Below are positions 22,901-32,920 of a stretch of 41,456 nt of DNA, in pieces. Each line of letters begins with the position of its first letter. The stretch's first letter is position 1. A program made the position numbers and the translations under genes. This DNA comes from Hepatocystis sp. ex Piliocolobus tephrosceles (Eukaryota; Apicomplexa; Aconoidasida; Haemosporida; Plasmodiidae): NCBI GenBank assembly GCA_902459845.2, contig CABPSV020000038.1:1-41456 (forward strand), read 5' to 3'. Below the pieces are notes generated by a model, which made no database searches, was not told the origin of the DNA, and worked only from the letters and a program-made list of their open reading frames with translations.

Positions 22901-24634
22901 TTCTATTTTTTTACGTATAAACTTATGTATATGTTCTATAAAATAATTAACATATGCAGCAGCTAGTATTATATAAATAATAATGTTACACATAACTGAA
23001 ACTAAAGTTATTATAGTAGGAAACTTTTCCAAATGAACATAACAAAAAAATGTAAAATAATATAATAAAATAGTAATATATACAAACATAGAATATAAAT
23101 ATAATAACTTATCTATATGTCTTTTTTTTATTATTTTTTTTATAACTTTTTTAACCTTGTCATATAAAAAATAAATCTTCTTGTTTTTTACACGAGTTCT
23201 TCTTTTACCATAAGAAATTGTTTTTTTATTGCAAGCCTTGTTGTCTTGTTTGGTACCCTTTTTTTTTTTGTTATCTATTTTGTTAACAATTTTATCATCA
23301 TTTCGATTTTTACTACTCGATTTTTCTTGTTCATAATTAGAAAAAAATTCGTCATCTATTCCTGATTCGTCGGGTAAATTTATTGTTAATGTGTTGAAAT
23401 GCTTAGGTGATTCTTGAATAATTACTTTTTTGTTTTTATTATTTATGTTTTTATCTAAATCGTTCTCCGAATTAACGAACGTGTTTGAGGCAAACATATG
23501 AATACTTTTATCACTAATCGTACACATTTTACCAGTTTTTTTATCAATTCTTTTATCAACTTTTTTTTTGTTTAAACTTAAATTAGTTTCCTTCATATTG
23601 GATTCTGTTTTTATTTCATCAACGCTGTTCCATTTATACACATACAAATACATAATAAAAATATAAACCAAAAATATAAGTATAATAACTGCATATTGAG
23701 ATATATGTATATTCTGATTGTACATAGCATTATTATAATTAAAATAAAGGTAAGGATTATGATTACTAAAAAAACGTTTATAAAATAAAAATAAAAATAA
23801 TAACAACAAAAAATCATCGATTTTATTTAATTCATATATATTTGAGTATAATAATAGTATTTCATTTATTATCGGACTTTTTATATTTATACATTTTTTA
23901 AATAAACAAATAAAATAGTTTAAAAATTTAATACTTGTGTTAAATAGTACTATAAAAACTATTTGTAAATAATATCTTTTTTTAGCTACAGAACATTTTA
24001 TGGAATCGTCTATTAATAAAAAACTGTTCTGTCTATGTTCATTATAATTACACATAAAATATAATATACATAATTTTATAATTTCAAAATATAAAAAATC
24101 ATGAAATAACACAAAAAATAAAAAAAAACATCTCTTTACATATTTTCTCTTGCCTATCTCATCCATCTTTATAAATTCTACTTTACTTTTTTTTTTTTTA
24201 GTAGAGTACTTAAAGTAAGACTTTTGAAACATTTGAAAAAAGGTTTTGTTTTTTACCATCGTATCATACAACTCATTTTCGTTTACATCCGATTTTTCAA
24301 AAAGGGAATCAGTTTTTCGATTTTTTTTGTATTTTAATTTTTCTAGTAAAACGAATCAAAAAAAAGTGCAAGTGAGTAAACAAATACGAACATATAATTG
24401 TCATTTACATTTTATGTTAAAAAAAAAAAAAAAAAAATAAGTGTTCACACGCGCATATGTAATGTAAAAAATGCCTACTATGGTTGCATCATTATTATTA
24501 TTACTAGCTTTTATACTTACTCCCATAGCGATGAAATTGATATGCACAAAAAGCAGAGCACACTGAAATCAGTAAAGGTAAAAATAATAGAAAATTAATT
24601 TTGTTTGTAATTCTTTCAATGTTCATGCCATCCT

Positions 24635-24686
<52 letters not shown>

Positions 24687-25470
24687 AGAATAAGAATAAG
24701 AATAAGAATAAGAATAAAAATGAAAGATATTCATCTTCATGAGTGGTAGTTTTATAATCAGTCTAACAGAAGATAACGTTTTGTTTTTTTTTTATTGTTC
24801 TTATTTTGCTCATACAAATGTGTAAACATATATATATATATATGTGTGTGTCTGCACGCATTATTATCCCTTAATCTATCTTTACCTTAAATATACAATC
24901 TAACACTTCGTTAAGGGGTACACCCGCTGCTAATGCATACAACAGCTTAACTGTGTAGTCGTCGTAATTTGAGTTTACGTATCTAAAAACGTAATAATAA
25001 TAACAAAAATACTTTGCAATATAAATACAAACACATTTGTATTAAGAACAAAAAAAAAAAATGACTTTCAAAAAAAATGATTTTCAAAAAAAATGACATT
25101 TAAAAAAAAAATGCTCTAACCTAAAAATTGCAATATACTGTGTATATTTGATATACAGATTTATTATTTTACTTTCTAACGGCTTGTTAATACATACTAC
25201 TCTTAAAATATTCATAAAAACTATGAAAGCTATAAAGTAACATATTGCAAGATAAGATTTAAAACTGCAGTAAACACAGGAACCCTTTGCTGGAGAAATA
25301 AGATCGTATCTGTAATTTTTCTCACACTAAAATAAAACATTAAGACATTCAAAAAAAAAATTAAAAAAAAAACCATAAATGTATGCAATAAAAACAAAAA
25401 AATTCACTAGTCCATACGTATATGAACAAATATTTAAAGTCAAATGAAATTAAAGAAAAAACAATTTTTT

Positions 25471-25507
<37 letters not shown>

Positions 25508-26011
25508 AATTTTATTTTAACGTACAATTTTACATTGTATTAATTTATTTCCTTTTATGCAACTTTTTGCTTCTGTAACATTTAAGCATACATTTTTTTT
25601 AGAACATAAAATATTATAATTATATATTTCCATTTGTTTTGTCTCATTACATAGTTCTATATACTCTTTATTTTTTTCTTTTATACACATGTTTTTAAAT
25701 GACCATGTTTGTTCGTTTTCATCACATATGTCTAACCGATTACATTTTAAGCACTTTTGTGTATTTATATCGAGTTTATAACCTGGTAAAACAAAAAAAA
25801 AAAAAAAAAAAAAACATGAGGATGAAAGTGGGGGTGGGGACAAAACATAATATACATTTTGTAACAAATTTTATTTTCTTGCTTCATTATGTATTTTATT
25901 AACCTTTATTACAGACGCAGTCTTTTATGGATGTTGAACCAAAAGTATGTGTCGCTAATCATAATAAAATATATAATAATATAGACATATAAATATGTTA
26001 ACATGTTTTAT

Positions 26012-26047
<36 letters not shown>

Positions 26048-26807
26048 GGTGAATAAGTATATAAACGTTATTATGATAAGTATGTATTTTTTTTTTCTTT
26101 TTTTCTTTTTTTATACTAAATCCATCAGGACAATTGGTACAAACTACAGAACCAATGTTGTTGCTATAAGTTCCAAAAGGACAAGGAAAGCATGTTTTAT
26201 TTTTTCTTGAAAAGTTATAAAACCCTGCTTTACATTTTTCGCACTTATGGTCCTTTGATTTTAAGTTCAAAAAAATATAAATATAAACATATGTATTTAT
26301 GAGCATATATGTATAAGCACACATAATAACATATTTGAACGAATATACGTACATAAATAAGCATATATGTATATGAATTTCTTTTTTATTTTTTCTTATT
26401 TTTCTCTTATACGTAAGTAATCATTTCTCCAGCGTTACACTAAAAGAAAATAAAAAAAAAAAAAATAAAAAAAAAATAAAATATATAAATAAATGAATAT
26501 ATAAATAAATAATTAAAAATAACAACAAATGAATAAAATAAACCAAAGTGATATTAAAATATTGTTGTTGTAAGTAAGGCATAAGAATGTTTTACGCTTT
26601 TTTATTTTCTAATTTTTTTTTTTCTATTAATAAAACATGTATATATTTTGTATGTGTGTGCATATATAATACTTCAATGTTCAGTAGTCTACTTCTTTTC
26701 TCTCTTTTAAAGTTATTGAATAAAATATTTAGTTCTTCATCTCTTATCACAAACAAGCTAAGCAACAACATAAACAGTTTTATTCTACGCCATAAAAAGG
26801 TACTCAT
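16918..26807 (-). CDS. large multipass membrane protein: GCC2/GCC3 cysteine repeats, ~8 TM, three LamG-like modules
   Basis: Ten exons, phase-consistent, about 2655 residues: 26807-26673, 26439-26413, 26252-26117, 25954-25904, 25782-25526, 25326-25121, 24982-24886, 24562-24517, 24342-21628, 21215-16918. Residues 1-25 form a signal peptide (hydrophobic LFMLLLSLFVI). Residues 46-235 are GCC2/GCC3 (ephrin-receptor-like): CEKCKAGFYNF, CFPCPFGTYSNNIGSVVC, CPDGF, then GSTSIKDCVCNKGYKL formed across a splice. Membrane segments lie near 237-253, 280-315, 390-416, 442-466, 495-510, 535-555, 731-754 and 762-785. A cytosolic-looking K/N-rich region separates the last two pairs. Three LamG/concanavalin-like modules follow (about 1580-1790, 2100-2280, 2435-2655; MNG/NGT turns, paired Cys), with a (K/E)KRDD repeat between the first two. 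The plan resembles apicomplexan cysteine repeat modular proteins, but I know no name for it. The eighth exon's donor and the LamG boundaries are least certain. Confidence 0.8.
19130..19410 (-). repeat. 15-bp coding repeat ((K/E)KRDD / KKGSD)
   Basis: About 18 copies of a 15-bp unit within the last exon of the large membrane protein, encoding KRDD(E/K) and, at the N-terminal side, GSDKK. Highly charged, probably a disordered linker between the first and second LamG-like modules. All six frames are open over the repeat, which explains several shadow frames. Confidence 0.9.
21216..21627 (-). other. last intron of the large membrane protein gene
   Basis: 412 bp, donor GTATAA at 21627 and acceptor GGACAG at 21216. 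Removal joins ...NNNQK to APLSLMPYRD in phase. It contains an 11-bp repeat (GCATAAAAAAA) at 21380-21508. Confidence 0.75.
21380..21508. repeat. 11-bp tandem repeat with A7 tracts, intronic
   Basis: About 11-12 copies of GCATAAAAAAA with occasional GCATGAAAAAA. Regular A-tracts every 11 bp. Confidence 0.9.
24563..24885 (-). other. intron 7 of the large membrane protein gene
   Basis: 323 bp between the exon ending VLDCIFK (GTAAAG donor) and the short exon beginning CALLFVH (acceptor TGATTTCAG). It contains a long A tract and a short hexanucleotide array at about 24684-24718. Confidence 0.7.
24684..24718. repeat. hexanucleotide microsatellite (AATAAG)n
   Basis: Six copies of AAGAAT/AATAAG directly after a poly(A) run, inside an intron on the minus strand. 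Confidence 0.85.
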
Positions 26808-27227
26808 TTAAATTTTTTTTTTTTTTTTTAAATTTAGTTAACACAAAAACAAACAACCAATACATAAAAATATTAATAATGTAAATTGATGCATATACAT
26901 ATGAAAAAAAAGAAAAAATCTGTCTATTTTTTTTTAAATTTTCATGTATTTCCGCTTTAGAGCTATTAAAAGAGAAAAAAAAAAAATAAATAAATAAAAA
27001 ATAAGAACAAAAAAAAAAAAAAACACATATCATACTAGGTGTATATAATTTAATTTATTTTCACAATTTTTTAACTTGTGGTAGTAAACAAAAATGTAAA
27101 CAAAAAAAAATAGTTTTTGCTATATATAACTGTACAACATACTGATAATTAAAAAGAAAAAGCAAATATAATTTTTAAATGAATATAGCATATTTATTAT
27201 CAATTTAGTTAAATAAATGCAAATTGC

Positions 27228-27276
<49 letters not shown>

Positions 27277-28013
27277 ACCAAGTTTTTTTAATTTATGTAT
27301 TTTTTTTAATGAAATATCTAAGTATGTGCAAACATATAAATATTGGGCTTAAACTTTAATTCAAATGTTTAAGTATATATACAGATATATTTTTTTTTTT
27401 TTTTTTCTTAAATTAAAAATATTGTCCAAACCAACTTTTACATATTTTTTCATAAGATATGTTTAAAAAATTGTTTAATAAAAAAAAAAGAGCAAAAAAA
27501 ATGAAAAAAAAAAAAAAAAAAAGATTTAATGAATAAATTATCTAATGAATGTTACCAAATGGGAGGTCGAATGAACGAAGGCAAATAAAAAGAAAAAAAG
27601 AAAAAAAGCATAATAAATTAAATGTAATAAGCTATAGTAAGAAAGTAAATAATATAATGACATAAAATAAATAAAATAATAATAAATCTGAAATACCATG
27701 AATAGGTGTTATTTTAAAATGATATAAATGTTTGTAATACCAATTACAAATTTTTTTTTATTTTCTAGCTGTGTAGACATATATCTATAAATGTAAAAAT
27801 GTAACGAGGTGTGAAAATATAAGGGTTAATAATATCACCCTATATATTTTCAGTGGCTGCAACAATTTTTGTTGACTTCAAAAGCTATTATGTTAGTTCT
27901 CATTAATTCTTATTTCTTATCACCTGCCCTCACGCTCTTATTTTTTTAAATTCCTTTTAAACGAGTTTTCCTTGATGATATATTTATTTATTTATTCTGT
28001 TGTATTCAACTGG

Positions 28014-28051
<38 letters not shown>

Positions 28052-28191
28052 GTGCATGTGTATAAACCGATGCACATGACTACGTTGTACATAATTACTT
28101 CTAAAATGTTATACTATTCTTTAATAATCAGAGTGAGTTGAATACGCATACATATGATACATATGTGACACTTGTATATCTATGCACGTAT
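26808..28191. other. intergenic: promoter side of the large membrane protein gene, 3' of SPC3
   Basis: About 1.4 kb. It holds A/T homopolymers, (TA)n at 27236-27272 and 28018-28050, and short AT-rich frames. A weak splice-acceptor-like site followed by an open frame exists near 26962, but no donor or start makes a convincing upstream exon. No RNA gene seen. Confidence 0.6.
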
Positions 28192-28749
28192 TCACTTGTC
28201 AGGATGGTATAAAGGGAATCTGGAAGGTAAGTTATCGAAATATTCATCAGGTAATTTATAAGTAATTTTTGCACCTTCATAAGATCTCGCTAAACCTATT
28301 ATTGGCATATATTTATAACAAACCTGTAATTGTATTGTATTATTTTTTAATCCATTAGAATAATCTTTTAAAGAATATTTAGGAATTATATTTTTATAAG
28401 TTTTTTTGGCATCATTTTTATTTTCTATTATATAATCTTGTATAATAACTTCATTTATTGACTTTATGGGTGTTTTATAAGTTACTAAAACATAAACAAA
28501 TAACTGTTTTAAATTCCAATTAAATGCATGTCTCATATCATATGATAAATCTAAAGTAAAAACGGCTTCATCTGCATTTATATATTTATTATACACAAAT
28601 CTTTTTACATTTCTTACTTTAATATTTGTGGACACATCTTTTTCATTAAATAAATAAAACGACGTGCCATAATTAACAACACACAATATAACAAAGCAAA
28701 TAGTCATCGAATAAAAAATAACATTTATTCTATTTATAAAGCTGTCCAT
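28192..28749 (-). CDS. SPC3: signal peptidase complex subunit 3 (SPC3/SPC22-23)
   Basis: Single exon, 185 residues, normal for the family. An N-terminal signal-anchor helix at about residues 9-32 (IFYSMTICFVILCVVNYGT) is followed by a luminal domain rich in beta strands. It shows the SPC22 family's order: a strand with DLSYDMRHAFNWNLKQLFVYVLVTY, then IIPKYSLKDYSNGLKNNTIQLQVCYKYMPI, and GLARSYEGAKITYKLPDEYF near the C-terminus. The protein is part of the ER signal peptidase complex that cleaves signal sequences, supporting the catalytic SPC21/SEC11 subunit, and is essential in yeast. The ATG at 28749-28747 is the first in frame and places the anchor correctly. It is divergent from prefoldin 4. 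Confidence 0.93.
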   Translation of the reverse strand: MDSFINRINVIFYSMTICFVILCVVNYGTSFYLFNEKDVSTNIKVRNVKRFVYNKYINADEAVFTLDLSYDMRHAFNWNLKQLFVYVLVTYKTPIKSINEVIIQDYIIENKNDAKKTYKNIIPKYSLKDYSNGLKNNTIQLQVCYKYMPIIGLARSYEGAKITYKLPDEYFDNLPSRFPLYHPDK

Positions 28750-29001
28750 GTTGTTCTAGCAATAAAAAAATAAACAAAAAACTAATAAAACAGTAAATTA
28801 ATGAACTAGTAAACTGATGAACTTGTAAACAAATAAAGTATATTATAAACTATCGAACGATAATTTGTACATACAAAAATCTTTAAAAAAAAAAAAAATA
28901 GAAAATGTTTATATATGATTACACAAAAAAAAAAAAAAAAAAAAAAAAAAAAGTGCTTTCTTTTAACAAAATATGCAAGCTTTAGCAACTTATGATTATG
29001 G

Positions 29002-29045
<44 letters not shown>

Positions 29046-29577
29046 CATAACTACTTAAAAAAATTAAATATTTTATACATATGCACAGACAGAAGTAGGT
29101 ATTTACCCATATACATAATTCATAAAAAATGTTTTTTTTTTTTTTTTTTTTTTTACACAAAAAAAAACAGATATGTATAAAACGCACAATTGCTTTTATT
29201 GCTTACATAAAATACTATACTTACTCTTATACATTACTTTCAATAATTAGTTTATAAAATATATATTTACTATTTTTTTTTTTTTTTTAATACATGTAAT
29301 ACTTTTTATGTGCATTTTTTTTTCTATGTAGTTTGTAAAAATACATATTCATTCTATATTTTTTTTTTTTTTTTTTATTTTTTTTAAACTTTTGTTATTT
29401 ACAAAAAATGAGTTCCTTTTTTTTTTTTTTTAGCTCTTTTTCCACATATACTATGTTTTAGCATACAACACATATAAATATATTTATACATATATAACAT
29501 ACTACATGTATTGCTTGTATACAGGTATATATATGCTCATTATAAGCATATGATTTAATTAATAAATATATAAATAA

Positions 29578-29614
<37 letters not shown>

Positions 29615-29886
29615 TATATTTATTATTCAAAAGCAAACATGACATTTCAAATGTCGATTTAAGAAAAAAAAAAAAAAAAAAAGGAAAAAACGAGAAAAAT
29701 AAGGAAAAGTAAAAATATTAAGTGAAAATTAATTCCATTAATAATGTAATTGTAAATCTAACCATTGCAGAACAATTTTACAATATTACATTTTTTTATT
29801 TTATTTTTTTCAGATTTAGTTCTTTTTGCTATTTCACCATGACATAATAGAAGTTCCATATTGTAAAACCTTTTGTAGAAACAATA

Positions 29887-29926
<40 letters not shown>

Positions 29927-30232
29927 GAGGAAGAGAATATATAAAAAGGAGTAAAAGCAAATAAAAAGGAGTAAAAGCAAATAAAAAGGGGTAAAAACAA
30001 ATAAAAAGGAGTAAAAGCAAATAAAAAGGAGTAAAAGCAAATAAAAAGAGTAAAAACAAATAAAATGAGTAGGAAATAGTATATATAAAATATTTTATAT
30101 AATAAAATTACGTTTAATTATATTTTTTAGTAACAAGCGCATTAATATATATATATATATATGTACGTAAACATTTTGTCATATTTTAATTAACAAAGCT
30201 ACTTCTATAATTTTATATTTATTAAATTAACA
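28750..30232. other. divergent intergenic region SPC3 / prefoldin 4
   Basis: About 1.5 kb carrying both promoters. It holds several (TA)n tracts (29007-29040, 29582-29609, 30145-30161), poly(A)/poly(T) tracts including about 34 A near 29890-29924, and a 20-bp repeat at 29941-30062. No gene supported. Confidence 0.65.
29941..30062. repeat. 20-bp tandem repeat
   Basis: About six copies of ATAAAAAGGAGTAAAAGCAA with GGGG and single-base-deletion variants, in the upstream region of prefoldin 4 (about 170 bases from its ATG). The minus strand is open as a Phe/Tyr/Leu repeat but this has no other coding support. Confidence 0.85.
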
Positions 30233-30566
30233 ATGGAAAATGTTAAAGACTTAAAATATGACCTAGGATTAGATATGACAGTAGAAGACCAAAAGAAAAT
30301 TGGAAAGTTTACGAATTTGCATTATAAACAATCTGTGTATGAAAATAAAAGAAAATTAATGAAAGAAAATATATCAAATATTAAATCATCAATAGATGAG
30401 GTTTCTCTTGTTTTTGATCCGAATGATATTATGTTAAGCCTAGGTACATTTTTCGTGTCTTTATGTGTTAGCATGTATATACTGTAATGTGCATATATAA
30501 ATATGTATTTATGATTACTATATTTATAATGCAATATGCATATGATCATGTATATACTGACATGTG

Positions 30567-30604
<38 letters not shown>

Positions 30605-30808
30605 TCTCTCTAATTTTAATCTTTCATAGGGGACTGCTTTTTTTGTTTTGAACCTGAATATATAGAAGAAAGCTTGGAAGAGAGCAAACAAGAAGAAGTA
30701 CTTAATTTAAGTAAGTTGGAAAATGAGTACAAACAGATGGTTGATGAAAAACAAAAATTGAAAACTGAATTATACGCAAAATTTGGAAACCGAATTGATC
30801 TCAATTGA
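30233..30808 (+). CDS. PFDN4: prefoldin subunit 4, two exons
   Basis: Exon 1 is 30233-30443 (donor GTACAT), the intron is 30444-30629 (acceptor TTTCATAG), and exon 2 is 30630-30808 (TGA). The joined product is 129 residues, close to the ~130 typical of the family. The N-terminal helix begins TVEDQKKIGKF, matching the conserved prefoldin-4 opening V-T-x-E-D-Q-x-x-I-N-x-F. The beta hairpins fall around the splice (MLSLG-DCFFCFEPEYIEES, cf. the family's Y-x-I-G-D-x-F). The C-terminal coiled-coil helix ends LKTELYAKFGNRIDLN, the hallmark L-Y-A-K-F-G-x-x-I-x-L. Beta-type subunit of the cytosolic hexameric prefoldin chaperone that hands nascent actin and tubulin to the TRiC/CCT chaperonin. The phase-1 splice regenerates the Gly codon, which strongly supports the intron. 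Confidence 0.95.
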
Positions 30809-30966
30809 AAATATCCCATAGTCAATTTTTTTTTTTTTAAATAACACAACATTTATTCATTTGACATTTTTTTTTTTTTTTTTTTGTTCATTTATTTATG
30901 CATGCTTAAATTTTTTATTTATTCGTGCACTCCTTTATTTATCAATAATTCATTTTATTTATTTAG

Positions 30967-31000
<34 letters not shown>
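30967..31000. repeat. (ATTT)n tetranucleotide array
   Basis: About eight perfect copies of ATTT/TTTA with degenerate flanks, downstream of prefoldin 4. Confidence 0.85.
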
Positions 31001-31001
<1 letters not shown>

Positions 31002-31029
31002 CTTATTCTTTTTTTTAAACTTTTGTTCA

Positions 31030-31172
31030 AAAACCGTTAAAATAGCAAAAAGCACAATAAAACACTTTATTTCCATTAAATACACTTTTTTTTTTAGAAT
31101 ATAATTTCATGTAAAAACCGTTGAAATAACAGAAAGTACAATAAAACACATTATTTTCATTAAATATATTTT
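31030..31172. repeat. imperfect direct duplication, ~60 bp units offset 84 bp
   Basis: The first copy begins AAACCGTTAAAATAGCAAAA and the second AAACCGTTGAAATAACAGAA. Both continue through CACAATAAAACAC / TACAATAAAACAC and (T)TTCATTAAATA before a T run. There are about eight substitutions over ~60 bases. Too complex to be chance in low-complexity DNA. Confidence 0.75.
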
Positions 31173-31283
31173 TTTAATGATTAATTTAGTTTTTGTTTCG
31201 TTCAATGTGATGAAAAACTTATACAATAATAAATCAAAAAAACGACAACAGCTATTTTCCTTCTTTTATCCACCTGCTTATGT

Positions 31284-31317
<34 letters not shown>

Positions 31318-31812
31318 TTATTTATACACTTGTTTGCTCTTTATCGAACACAATTTGGCTTCTTTAAACAAATATAAATATTTATAAGCCTTTACAGACT
31401 GTATATTCTCTTTTTTTTATTTTTTTTTTACTTTTCGTTTCTTTTCAATTAATTGATATATTACAAATTTTTACTTTATATTTCAGCAATTTTTGATTAT
31501 CATTTTTTTTATATTCAATTTTTTTTTTTTCTGTTTTTTTCTAAAAATATAGTATTAATAACAATTCCCTATAATCTAAAATTTTATAATAACGTTATAT
31601 GATAAACACATACTAAGTATATATACTCATTTATTATTACTCATAATTTACATAAAATACATGTTAATACATATACATGTTTTATAAGGTTTGTCACAAA
31701 TATAACATTGTTATATGTACATATAACATATGTATATCTGAATATCACATATATATGTAAATATATATATAATGTGTTATACAATTTTATTACCTAATGA
31801 GTAATATATGTG

Positions 31813-31843
<31 letters not shown>

Positions 31844-32287
31844 TTTTTTTAACAAAAATTTATCACGTATATGTTGCACTATTGTACATGTAAGTAGGAA
31901 AAAGAGAAGTAAACAAATTGACTAATCTTTTTGGGTATTTTATAATTTTCAATAATTAATTTGTGCCAATAGTTATACACGAATAGATACGTCACACATT
32001 ACTGCATTTTCTTATTTTTTATGCAAATGCACGTATATATATAATATACAAATATATATTTATATATATATTTATCCTACCCTTTGGATGGTATATTATA
32101 TTAATGCCTTTTACCTCTTCGAGCGCTAATATATACATAAATATATATATATACATAAATATATATATACATAAATATATATATACATATATACATATAC
32201 ATATATATATACATTTTTTTTTTTTCTTTTTATTTTTTTTTAAGAATATTTTTATGAAATTAATATATAAATTACAATCGCATGTGT

Positions 32288-32320
<33 letters not shown>

Positions 32321-32342
32321 TTTTTTTCTTTTTTTTTTTCTT

Positions 32343-32385
<43 letters not shown>

Positions 32386-32419
32386 GTTTATACATGCTTA
32401 GCTTATTTTTAACTATTTG

Positions 32420-32463
<44 letters not shown>

Positions 32464-32920
32464 CAACATTTTTCAACATAATAAAATATAAATTGACATT
32501 TTTTTGTTTTCATATATTATTTTATTGTTATAACATTTTATGAACATTACAAAGGAATGTTAGATATACTCATGTATATATATATATTTTTTTTTTTTTT
32601 TTTATTTATTTTGTTATTTTATACTCATGTTTTTTAAAGTTGCATAATTTGCTTTTTTTTAGTTCGTGATAAATATAAATGTATGTATATATATATATAT
32701 ATATATATATGCATATGCATATGCATATGTTTATGTTTATGTTTTTTTTTTTTTTTTTTTTAATTCTTCAAAACATTTGAAAAACAATTTCAGATACTTT
32801 TTGTTAGTACATTAAACAAGACAACTTTGTTTTTTTCCCCTTTTTTTTGCCTGCACCATTTTGCAATACCCTTTCCCATTCTCCATTTAACTGTAAAACT
32901 TTGCCCTTTTTTTATTCAAA

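Larger units (their letters stand above)
30809..32920. other. 2.1-kb intergenic, promoter side of NAD synthetase
   Basis: No gene seen. Contents: TGCATGC at 30899-30905, an (ATTT)n array (30967-31000), an imperfect direct duplication (31030-31094 / 31114-31172), repeated TACATA/TATA motifs (31740-31850, 32130-32215), and a dense cluster of long T runs at 32288-32380 followed by a 30-base A run near 32432-32461. Frames here are poly-Phe or TA-derived. Confidence 0.65.

Noticed and set aside
26785..27033. Possible extra upstream exon of the large membrane protein gene (acceptor-like site near 26962 followed by an open frame)
   Set aside because: No matching donor or upstream start, and the ATG at 26807 already gives a good signal peptide that splices in phase to the cysteine repeats.
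32104..32543. + strand frames of poly-Phe and Ile/Tyr/His
   Set aside because: Entirely built on T runs and TACATA repeats in the NAD synthetase upstream region.
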